Part shown: positions 38,074-44,960 of the stretch, one piece after another | Numbering within the stretch: position 1 is the stretch's first letter | How the letters are laid out: every line of letters begins with the position of its first letter | Source: Gehongia tenuis | GTDB lineage: Bacteria; Bacillota; Clostridia; Christensenellales; NSJ-53 | NCBI RefSeq assembly: GCF_014384795.1 | Contig: NZ_JACRSR010000001.1 | Coordinates: forward strand, 1,054,001-1,118,000 | DNA: 64,000 bases | Direction of reading: 5' to 3' | Position numbers and translations under genes: made by a program | Notes under the pieces: model-generated | Told to the model about the DNA's origin: nothing | Databases searched by the model: none | The model's input: only the letters and a program-made list of their open reading frames with translations

Positions 38074-39363
38074 ATGAAACAAGATATGATTCTCATCCTC
38101 GATCTGGGCAGCGAAGAAAACCCGCGCTTGGCCCGGGAGATCCGTGCGCTGGGCGTGTACACGGAGATCCATCCCCATGATATCTCCAAAGACGAGCTTG
38201 CGGCTTTGCCCAATGTCAAGGGCATCATTCTGAATGGCGGCATCAATCATATTGTGGACGGCGTCGCCATCGATGCCTCCCCCGCCGTTTATGAAAGCGG
38301 TCTTCCCATCTGGGCCATCGGCCACAAGGGAACCGCTCCCCTTGCCGCAAACGGTCCCGAGCGCCAGAAGGCGATTTCCGCCTTTGTGCTGGACACCTGC
38401 GGAGCCGAGGCCAACTGGAATATGGAAAACTTCATCGATGATCAGGTGGAGCTCATCCGCCGCCAGGTGGGCAGCCGAAAAGTGCTGCTGGCACTGTCCG
38501 GCGGCGTGGATTCCTCGGTGGTGGCCGCGCTTCTTATCAAAGCCATTGGCGGTCAGCTGACCTGTGTGCACGTCAACCATGGCCTTTTACGCAAAGGCGA
38601 GCCCGAAGAGGTCGTTCATGTGTTCCGACATGAGCTGGGTGCAAACCTTGTTTATGTGGATGCCGCCGATCGCTTTTTGGATAAACTGGCGGATGTGGCC
38701 GATCCAGAAAAAAAGCGCAAGATTATCGGCGCCGAGTTCATTCGGGTTTTTGAAGAGGAGGCTCGAAAACTCAAAGGCATCGAATTCCTGGCTCAAGGCA
38801 CCATCTATCCCGATATCATCGAATCCGGAACTAAAACAGTAAAGGCCGTCAAGAGCCATCACAATGTGGGCGGACTGCCGGAGGATCTAAATTTTGAACT
38901 GGTGGAGCCTTTGAAGATGCTTTTCAAGGACGAGGTTCGTGCCTGCGGCGTGGCTTTGGGTCTGCCCGCGTCCATGGTCTACCGTCAGCCCTTTCCCGGC
39001 CCCGGTCTTGGGGTGCGCTGCCTCGGAGCCATCACCAGGGACAGGCTGGAAGCTGTTCGTGAATCCGATGCAATCCTTAGGGAAGAATTTGCGGCAAACG
39101 GCCTGGAAGGCAAAGTGTGGCAGTACTTCACCGCCATCCCCGATCTCAGGTCTGTAGGCGTACGGGACGGCAAGCGGGCCGACGAATGGGCTGTAATTAT
39201 CCGGGCGGTCAATACCGTGGATGCCATGACGGCCACCGTGGAGAACGTTCCTTTTTCGCTGCTGCAAAAAATCACAGCACGCATCACAAGCGAAGTCAAG
39301 GGCGTTAATCGGGTACTCTTCGACCTTACGCCGAAGCCCACAGGAACCATTGAGTGGGAATAA
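38074..39363 (+). CDS. GMP synthase paralogue with degenerate glutaminase domain
   Basis: A 429-residue guaA paralogue. The ATP-pyrophosphatase domain (PP-loop SGGVDSSVV at 142-150, [26 protein letters not shown]) and the dimerisation domain ending KPTGTIEWE are complete. The N-terminal domain is cut to about 120 residues. At the nucleophile Cys position it reads AIGHKG (81-86), and the FHPEV His/Glu segment is absent. It should depend on free ammonia or an external glutaminase, or use another acceptor. GGAGG lies 6 nt before the ATG at 38074. The last 12 bp are the left attachment site of the mobile element. Confidence 0.88.
   Translation: MKQDMILILDLGSEENPRLAREIRALGVYTEIHPHDISKDELAALPNVKGIILNGGINHIVDGVAIDASPAVYESGLPIWAIGHKGTAPLAANGPERQKAISAFVLDTCGAEANWNMENFIDDQVELIRRQVGSRKVLLALSGGVDSSVVAALLIKAIGGQLTCVHVNHGLLRKGEPEEVVHVFRHELGANLVYVDAADRFLDKLADVADPEKKRKIIGAEFIRVFEEEARKLKGIEFLAQGTIYPDIIESGTKTVKAVKSHHNVGGLPEDLNFELVEPLKMLFKDEVRACGVALGLPASMVYRQPFPGPGLGVRCLGAITRDRLEAVRESDAILREEFAANGLEGKVWQYFTAIPDLRSVGVRDGKRADEWAVIIRAVNTVDAMTATVENVPFSLLQKITARITSEVKGVNRVLFDLTPKPTGTIEWE
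39352..39363 (+). repeat. attL core of the integrated element
   Basis: GAGTGGGAATAA, the last four codons of the second guaA including the stop. It recurs exactly at 48450-48461 in the same orientation, outside any gene. Insertion therefore preserves the guaA coding sequence. Confidence 0.85.
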
Positions 39364-39382
39364 GTTAATATAGGCTTTTGAG

Positions 39383-39430
39383 TCCCGAAAACCCTTGAAA
39401 ACACTGGGGTTTTCGGGATTCTTCTTTTTT
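39383..39430. terminator. Terminator just inside the left end of the element
   Basis: TCCCGAAAACCC (39383-39394) pairs with GGGTTTTCGGGA (39407-39418), then a T-rich tail. It now ends guaA transcripts and could also end int transcripts from the other side. Confidence 0.75.
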
Positions 39431-39432
39431 AC

Positions 39433-39451
39433 TGGCTACAAAATGGCTACA
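39433..39451 (+). repeat. Left copy of the 19-bp integrase arm-type repeat
   Basis: TGGCTACAAAATGGCTACA, itself two TGGCTACA units 11 bp apart. An inverted unit TGTAGCCA lies at 39466-39473 within int. The same 19 bp occur at the right end (48329-48347). Confidence 0.8.
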
Positions 39452-40552
39452 TCAGCCTATTTTTTTGTAGCCATCTCCTTCTGCGGCTATTGCATCAAGC
39501 TGATTGGCTACTTCGGTCTGCTTGTTCGGGTAGAGGTGGCTGTAGGTGTCCATGGTGGTCTGCACCTTTTCGTGACCCAAGCGTTCTGCCACCAGAAGCG
39601 GTGTACATCCCATATCGATCAGCAGACTGGCGTGGGTATGACGAACATCGTGCACTCTGATTTTCTGCGTTCCGGACTTGTCACAGCCGTATTTCATCTG
39701 TCTGCCGACCCAGCCCTTGTCATAAGGGAAGATGCGGTCTGTAGGCTGTAAATCATAAATTGTAGCCAGATGGTCACGGATACAGCTTTCCAGCACCTTT
39801 GGCATGACAACCTCTCGATACCCAGCCTCTGTTTTGGGCGGATAGATATAATCCTTTCCGTTCAGGCGCTGATAGTTCTTGTTGACCGAGATAATGTGTC
39901 TGTCGAAATCAATATCTTCCGGTGTCAGAGCCAGCAGCTCGCCGACACGAAGTCCTGTGTAATACATAATCATAAAGATTGTGTAGCCAACGGGTCTGTC
40001 CTTCATAGCTTCAATGAACACCCCGAATTCTTCCTTCGTCCAGAACAGCATTTCTTCGGCATTCTTTTTGCCCATAGTTCCTGCCTTGTGGCAAGGATTT
40101 TCTCTCAGACCGTAGAACTTTACCGCAAAATTGAATGCTGCGGTGAGCTGGTTGTTCATGCTTCGCAGATAGGTTGGTGCATAACCTCGTCCGTTGGGCT
40201 GACGATAGTTAATCATCTCATTTTGCCAGTTGCGAATATCGGTAGGCTTGATTTCGCTGACGGGCATTTCTCCGAAATACGGGAGGACTTTTTTGTTAAA
40301 CAGATAGCGTTTATTGGCATAAGTAGTTTCTCTGGTGCGAGGAACCGCATCGTTCATATAGATTTCAACGAAATCCTTGAATTTCATGCCAAGGCTACCC
40401 TCTGCCTGACTGATAAAGTCACGTTCCCATTGTAAGGCTTCTTTCTTAGTAGAGAAGCCTCTTTTCTTTTTGTGGATCTCCTTTCCTGTCCAATCCTTTA
40501 CACGGATTTGAGACATCCATTTTCCTGTGTTTTTGTCTTTCGTTACTGACAT
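39452..40552 (-). CDS. int: Tyrosine recombinase / integrase
   Basis: A 366-residue integrase. It has an N-terminal arm-binding region (GKWMSQIRVKDWTGKEIHKKKRGFSTKKEA), a core-binding SAM-like domain, and a catalytic domain with Arg in YTGLRVGELLAL, His-x-x-Arg in HDVRHTHASLL, and HE...Tyr in LGHEKVQTTMDTYSHLYP. All catalytic residues are present. AAAGGAG lies 6 nt upstream of the ATG. The stop codon touches the left arm repeat, and the gene points toward attL, the usual place for the integrase of such elements. Confidence 0.95.
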   Translation of the reverse strand: MSVTKDKNTGKWMSQIRVKDWTGKEIHKKKRGFSTKKEALQWERDFISQAEGSLGMKFKDFVEIYMNDAVPRTRETTYANKRYLFNKKVLPYFGEMPVSEIKPTDIRNWQNEMINYRQPNGRGYAPTYLRSMNNQLTAAFNFAVKFYGLRENPCHKAGTMGKKNAEEMLFWTKEEFGVFIEAMKDRPVGYTIFMIMYYTGLRVGELLALTPEDIDFDRHIISVNKNYQRLNGKDYIYPPKTEAGYREVVMPKVLESCIRDHLATIYDLQPTDRIFPYDKGWVGRQMKYGCDKSGTQKIRVHDVRHTHASLLIDMGCTPLLVAERLGHEKVQTTMDTYSHLYPNKQTEVANQLDAIAAEGDGYKKIG

Positions 40553-40588
40553 TGCGTTCTCCTTTACTAAATCAATGTCAGACCTTAA

Positions 40589-41188
40589 TTATTCTACAGA
40601 GCCAAACTCCTTTTCAAGATAAGCTCTGCGACGAGCTAAGCGCTCATCCTCGTCAAGTTCTTCCGGTTCCACACATTCCACGGAAGCCCCCGCATAGTAC
40701 GCAAGGGTCTGCTCTTGCCAGCTATGTAATGCCGCAGGAGAACAGTTGTAGCTGCGCACATCTTCTCGCATATCTTCCCATTGTTCTAAGAACAGACACA
40801 TATCCGCATTGTGGTCAGCATCCATTTCCTTTCCGTTAAAACGGATGGAGCAAGTCCACTCATTGCTACGGGGCGGCTTCTTCACATCTACATCAAATTT
40901 AATGGAAGATACCTTGTTCAGTTCAAACAGGAAGCTCATTATGTCGGCAAGACTTCTGATCGGCGCCGTATTGGTTTCATAACCAAGAATAAATGTCGGC
41001 GTTGTATCAAGATGTTTTGCCAGTTCATTCACGACATCAATGGAAACCTCGATTTCTCCGGTTTCATACTTCTGCACGGTACGCAGAGATTTACCGATGA
41101 GGTTTGCCAGTTGAGTCTGGTTTAGGCCTTTGCGTTTTCGCAGTGTTTTTATCCGCTGGCCGATTGCGGAATAATCGAAATTATCCAT
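40589..41188 (-). CDS. XRE-family helix-turn-helix regulator
   Basis: A 199-residue protein with an N-terminal XRE HTH (IGQRIKTLRKRKGLNQTQLANLIGKSLRTVQKYETGEIEVS, residues ~9-50). A ~130-residue C-terminal domain follows that I do not recognise. GAGGTG is 8 nt before the ATG. It lies upstream of int and divergent from the element's replication genes. Repeats of AAGTGC(A/G)TATTT around the divergent promoter are candidate operators, so it likely represses excision and replication. Confidence 0.85.
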   Translation of the reverse strand: MDNFDYSAIGQRIKTLRKRKGLNQTQLANLIGKSLRTVQKYETGEIEVSIDVVNELAKHLDTTPTFILGYETNTAPIRSLADIMSFLFELNKVSSIKFDVDVKKPPRSNEWTCSIRFNGKEMDADHNADMCLFLEQWEDMREDVRSYNCSPAALHSWQEQTLAYYAGASVECVEPEELDEDERLARRRAYLEKEFGSVE

Positions 41189-41261
41189 AAATAATTCACC
41201 TCGTACATATCATATCACAAACAAATGCGAATTGCAAGTGCATATTTCTATTCTACAAGAC

Positions 41262-41290
41262 TTGACAAAAGTATTTTCCGTGCGTATAAT
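41262..41290 (+). promoter_or_regulatory. Consensus promoter of the element's replication genes
   Basis: TTGACA (41262-41267), 17-bp spacer and TATAAT (41285-41290). GTGCGTAT overlaps the -10 box, and matching boxes flank the promoter at 41236-41247 and 41304-41315. Confidence 0.88.
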
Positions 41291-41382
41291 AAATGTGTAC
41301 TAAAAGTGCGTATTTGAATTTTGAGCAAGAATCGAACGAATGAAAAGTACGCAAATCTACATTTTAGACGCAGGAGGTACTA

Positions 41383-41577
41383 ATGAGAGCACAGTTTATC
41401 ACAGCAGAAGAAGTTCAGAAGGTATTGGATGTCAGCCGCAGTAAGTCCTATCAGATTATCCGTGAGCTGAACAAGGAACTGAAAAGCATGGGCTATAAGA
41501 CGATTGCAGGCAAATGCCCCATCTCGTTCTTCAAGCAGAAGTTTTATGGTCTGGAAATCGGAGGTGAAAGCGCTTGA
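41383..41577 (+). CDS. Small HTH protein of the mobile element
   Basis: A 64-residue protein (MRAQFITAEEVQKVLDVSRSKSY onward) whose first 40 residues form an HTH of the excisionase/MerR-like type, with a short tail SFFKQKFYGLE. AGGAGGT lies 4 nt before the ATG. It overlaps the RepA-like gene. Such proteins are common in clostridial mobilizable elements; it may aid excision or replication. The exact role is not known to me. Confidence 0.7.
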   Translation: MRAQFITAEEVQKVLDVSRSKSYQIIRELNKELKSMGYKTIAGKCPISFFKQKFYGLEIGGESA

Positions 41578-42722
41578 TGAATGAAAAAGAAAAAACGACC
41601 GTCCCGATTCCATCTGTTGGCGCAGATGGGGAACAGTCGCTTTCCTATGTAACAGAACAAATTATACCAACCGAAAACGAAGAAATCAATCCTTCCGAGG
41701 AAAATATGGAGGAAGTTCTTCGTCAGATGCAGAGAATGAATGACCCGGCATATTTGCACACGGTGTCCATGAATGAGCTGTACGAAACGGTATATCAGAG
41801 CAGACCGCCCGTCATAGACGGTCTGCTCTACTCCGGAACGTATTTGTTTGCCGGAGCACCTAAAGTGGGCAAATCGTTCTTTATGGCACAGCTCGCCTAT
41901 CATGTCAGCACCGGAAGAAAACTCTGGGATTATGATGTTCACCAAGGCACGGTTTTATACCTTGCCCTGGAGGACGATTACCAGAGATTACAGGAGCGTA
42001 TGTCCCGAATGTTCGGTGTAGAGGGTACGGACAGCCTGCACTTCGCCGTATATGCTAAGCAGCTCGGCGCAGGGCTTGATGAACAGCTTGAAAAGTTCAT
42101 TAAGGAACATCCGGACACAAGGCTGATTATCATTGATACTTTACAGAAGATTCGAGAGGTCAGCACCGACAATTACAGCTATGCCAACGATTATGAGATT
42201 GTCGGCCGCATGAAGCAGTTTGCAGATAAAAACGGTGTGTGCCTGTTACTTGTGCACCATACACGAAAGCAACAGGCTGGAGATAGATTTGAGATGATTT
42301 CCGGTACGACAGGACTGCTCGGCTGTGCTGACGGAGCGTTCCTGATGCAAAAGGAAAAGCGAACCGATCTGAGTGCCACCCTTGAAATTGTCGGCAGAGA
42401 TCAGCCCGACCAAAAGCTTCATCTGACAAGGGATGCCGAGAAGCTGATATGGATGCTCGACCGTGCGGAAACAGAGCTTTGGAAAAGCCCTCCTGACCTG
42501 TTGTTGGACAAGATCGCTGCTGTGATTACACAGGACACCCTGGCGTGGAATGGAAGCGCTACGGAGCTTGTAGCCCTTCTTGGGGAGGATATACAGCCCA
42601 ATATTCTGACCCGCAGGCTCAATGTCAAAGCGGGAGAATTACTGAACGAATATCAGATTGAGTATTCCGTGAAGCGCACCCGTAACGGTAGTTTTATTAG
42701 CCTGACACGAAAGACCGTGTGA
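41577..42722 (+). CDS. RepA-like AAA ATPase (replication helicase) of the element
   Basis: A 381-residue hexameric-helicase-type ATPase of the RSF1010 RepA (AAA_25) group. Walker A is AGAPKVGKSFFMAQL, Walker B is TRLIIIDTLQKIREV, and HHTRKQ(Q)AGDRF with ISGTTGLLGCADGAFLM follow in the usual order. The N-terminal 90 residues are low-complexity. The start could be TTG 41574 (better spacing to GGAGG) or ATG 41577; I give the ATG. Inverted iterons overlap and follow its stop, consistent with a replication role. Confidence 0.82.
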   Translation: MNEKEKTTVPIPSVGADGEQSLSYVTEQIIPTENEEINPSEENMEEVLRQMQRMNDPAYLHTVSMNELYETVYQSRPPVIDGLLYSGTYLFAGAPKVGKSFFMAQLAYHVSTGRKLWDYDVHQGTVLYLALEDDYQRLQERMSRMFGVEGTDSLHFAVYAKQLGAGLDEQLEKFIKEHPDTRLIIIDTLQKIREVSTDNYSYANDYEIVGRMKQFADKNGVCLLLVHHTRKQQAGDRFEMISGTTGLLGCADGAFLMQKEKRTDLSATLEIVGRDQPDQKLHLTRDAEKLIWMLDRAETELWKSPPDLLLDKIAAVITQDTLAWNGSATELVALLGEDIQPNILTRRLNVKAGELLNEYQIEYSVKRTRNGSFISLTRKTV

Positions 42723-42801
42723 CGATTGGTGACGGTTGTGACGATTAAAACGACAGCAGGGGCGGTATCAAAAATACCGTCACAATCGTCACAACCGTCA
42801 C
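42719..42801. other. Inverted iterons: candidate replication origin of the element
   Basis: Three GTGACG units (42719, 42729, 42738) face three CGTCAC units (42778, 42787, 42796), spaced 9-10 bp. Together they form perfect 18-bp inverted arms (GTGACGGTTGTGACGATT and its complement). The centre holds a smaller hairpin CGGTAT/ATACCG (42763-42779). The site sits right after the RepA-like gene. Iterons and long palindromes next to a replication helicase suggest an origin; this is inference. Confidence 0.6.
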
Positions 42802-42823
42802 GGAAAGGATGGGATAAGAACGG

Positions 42824-43078
42824 ATGAAGAATATACAGATTCCCTATGACCTGTTTATAGATTTACTGCTTTACCACCTAAACGGCGAGGATGATCTTGA
42901 AGAAGAAATCCAACGAGGGTTGGAAGAAAAGCTGGATGCCATGGTGAATAGGCAGCTCTACTCACAGTACAAGACAGCTCCAACCGAGGAACAACGAGAG
43001 AAGGCAAGGCAGGAATATCTTGACCGCCGTGGAGTGCCGGAGAGCTTCCGCTGGACTACTTCTCCTTGGGAGCTATAA
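42824..43078 (+). CDS. Small acidic protein downstream of the RepA-like gene
   Basis: An 84-residue, charged, probably helical protein (MKNIQIPYDLFIDLLLYHLNGEDDLEEEIQRGL...). It has no membrane segment and I recognise no family. Its ribosome site is weak (AAAGG about 16 nt upstream). It lies between the candidate origin and the candidate transfer origin, in the position where clostridial mobilizable elements often have a short conserved gene. Confidence 0.6.
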   Translation: MKNIQIPYDLFIDLLLYHLNGEDDLEEEIQRGLEEKLDAMVNRQLYSQYKTAPTEEQREKARQEYLDRRGVPESFRWTTSPWEL

Positions 43079-43079
43079 C

Positions 43080-43493
43080 AGGAGCGTGCCACGCTCCTGT
43101 GGATGGCTGACAAGGCGAAAATGCCAAGTTGTCAAGTTGGCAACTTGCCACCGCACCGCCCCCAACCGCATCCCCCGTCCCCATCGAGAAATCCGCAGAT
43201 TTTGAGATGGACAGTCAGAGCTGATTGTCTAATTTGCTCTGACTATGGGCGGCAGCAACGAGCAAAACCGTTTGTGAGTATGATGCTGACCATGCTGATT
43301 TTTGAGGATTGTGTGTCACTTGCAAGCCGATAAAAGCAGCTAAGGCTCTCGCAGGAGCCGCATACTCCCTCGGAGAGCGCAATGCGCTTTTGATGCGTAG
43401 TGTCAAAAGTGCTTTTGCGTTACTTTTGGCAAAAGTAACAAAACCCGCCGACGAGCGGCGAAACCCATTTTGATAAGAACAGGAATTTCGGAG
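43080..43493. other. Non-coding mobilization region upstream of mobV
   Basis: About 410 nt without a credible gene. It contains a palindrome AGGAGCGTGCCACGCTCCT (43080-43100), a CAAGTTG/CAACTTG dyad near 43130, AGCGCAATGCGCT (43377-43389), the candidate oriT and a second 9-bp hairpin (43419-43439). This density of dyads before a relaxase gene suits a transfer origin region. Confidence 0.6.
43384..43412 (+). other. Candidate oriT (MobV type)
   Basis: GCGCTTTTGA (43384-43393) and TCAAAAGTGC (43403-43412) are inverted with one mismatch around the loop TGCGTAGTG. In pMV158 the MobM nick lies in a TAGTGTG context within a similar hairpin; here TAGTGTC spans loop and stem. The second hairpin GTTACTTTT/AAAAGTAAC follows at 43419-43439. 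Analogy is from memory. Confidence 0.5.
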
Positions 43494-44612
43494 GTGACAG
43501 TTATAAAAAGAACAATCAGCGCAATGTCCGGTGATGGAGTGGTTGCTCATAATCGTCGAACCTATATCGCAGAAAATGTTGACCAGACGAGAACGCACCT
43601 GAACATTGAATATTGCTATACACCCATCGAGCAGGCATATCATGAATTATTTGATGAAGCCCTTGCGGAATTTAATGCAAAGCAAAAACGCAAAGATCGC
43701 TGCATTAAAAATTATTACGAAAAAATCCGTGATGGAAAACAGGAAAAAACTTTTTACGAAGTGATTTTCCAAGTTGGGAATAAAGACGATATGGGAGCTG
43801 CCGGAGAGAATGGAGAACTGGCAAAAGATATTTTGGATAAGTTCTATCACAGCTTTCTTGAACGCAATCCCCATCTCCATGTGTACTCCGCTCATCTTCA
43901 CATGGATGAAGCTACGCCCCATCTGCATATTGATTTCATCCCTTTTACCACTGGGAGCAAGCGTGGACTTTCCACCCGTGTGTCGTTGAAACAGGCTCTT
44001 GCCGATCAGGGCATTACCGGCGAGGGGCGTTCTCTGACAGAACGTGATTTGTGGGTACAGGAAGAAAAAGAAGCACTTGCGGAAATCATGTTGGAGCATG
44101 GTATTGAGTGGGAGCAGAAAGGTGAGCACAAGGAGCATCTGAGCGTTTTGGAGTTTAAGCGAGAGAAACGCAAGGAGGAGCTTGCCGAACTGGAGCAGAC
44201 CATTGAGCGTGTCCAACAGCAACAGGTGTCTATCAAGGCTGTGGAACAGATTGAAGCCAAGCCCCTGCCGTTGACATCTAAGGTAGCCATTGATAAAGAG
44301 GACTATCAAACGCTTGTCACGGCAGCGCAGAAATATGTAGTGCAGGAAAAACAGGAGAGCAAGCTGAAGAAGCTCCTGAAAGAAGCGAAGAAAACCATTG
44401 AAGAATTGAAAGAAAAGGTGGCTGCGCTCACAAAGGAACTGGCTGAGTATAAATCTGTTCGTGGTCAGCTTCGTACTAAGGAGTTGGAGAAGGAGAATGA
44501 TGATCTGCGCAAGAAGCTCAGTGGATATGAGGAAGTGATTTCTCGTAATAATCTGTGGTTGTACTTTGGCAGACCCAAAGGTAAAACCAAGACAAAGGAA
44601 GATGTTCGTTGA
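43494..44612 (+). CDS. MobV-family relaxase (Pre/Mob)
   Basis: A ~372-residue relaxase. The Pre/Mob start region [25 protein letters not shown] and metal-binding histidine motif [17 protein letters not shown] (near residues 135-150) are clear, and a long coiled coil fills residues ~230-350. It should nick oriT and lead strand transfer. The start is unusual: 8 nt after GGAGG (43490-43494) stands ATA at 43503 where an ATG would be ideal. The nearest in-frame alternative is GTG 43494, used here, which overlaps the ribosome site. A later ATG lies at residue SAM|SGDG. Confidence 0.85.
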   Translation: MTVIKRTISAMSGDGVVAHNRRTYIAENVDQTRTHLNIEYCYTPIEQAYHELFDEALAEFNAKQKRKDRCIKNYYEKIRDGKQEKTFYEVIFQVGNKDDMGAAGENGELAKDILDKFYHSFLERNPHLHVYSAHLHMDEATPHLHIDFIPFTTGSKRGLSTRVSLKQALADQGITGEGRSLTERDLWVQEEKEALAEIMLEHGIEWEQKGEHKEHLSVLEFKREKRKEELAELEQTIERVQQQQVSIKAVEQIEAKPLPLTSKVAIDKEDYQTLVTAAQKYVVQEKQESKLKKLLKEAKKTIEELKEKVAALTKELAEYKSVRGQLRTKELEKENDDLRKKLSGYEEVISRNNLWLYFGRPKGKTKTKEDVR

Positions 44613-44759
44613 TTCCTATAAAGTTTTCAGAGGTCTTTATATGTCCAATTAAGTCTATCTAATTCTAATTGCTTCTATGAAAATCCGCATTTTTCTGCTT
44701 TAGTCCATTGAAAAAAGAAATTTTTCATGATATACTTGACAAAGGTGAGGTGATATGTT

Positions 44760-44960
44760 ATGAATGATGAAATTTACACAATAACGCAAGCTGCACAGTA
44801 TTTAAAAGTTTGCGATAAGACAGTTCGTAGATTGATTAAGGCGAACAAATTAACTGCGTCAAAAGTTGGAGATCGTTCATGGCGTATCAGAAAAACCGAC
44901 ATTGATATGTATTTACGAGACAACACTAATGGAACGAAAGGAGTTGCTATCAATGAGTGA
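44760..44960 (+). CDS. Excisionase-type HTH protein coupled to the restriction-modification gene
   Basis: A 66-residue HTH_17/MerR-like DNA-binding protein (TITQAAQYLKVCDKTVRRLIKANKLTASKVGDRSWRIRKTDIDMYL). Its end overlaps the start of the downstream nuclease-methylase gene by 8 bp, so the two are translationally coupled. AGGTGATATGTT precedes the ATG. It could be an integration-related factor. Given the coupling, it is more likely a controller of the restriction-modification gene. Confidence 0.75.
   Translation: MNDEIYTITQAAQYLKVCDKTVRRLIKANKLTASKVGDRSWRIRKTDIDMYLRDNTNGTKGVAINE

Noticed and set aside
42727-42801. Ordinary terminator after the RepA-like gene
   Set aside because: The long inverted arms are made of regularly spaced 6-bp units and no T-run follows, so an iteron origin is a better reading.
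43215-43643. 142-codon minus frame over the mobilization region
   Set aside because: It crosses the candidate oriT and the start of mobV and has no family signature.
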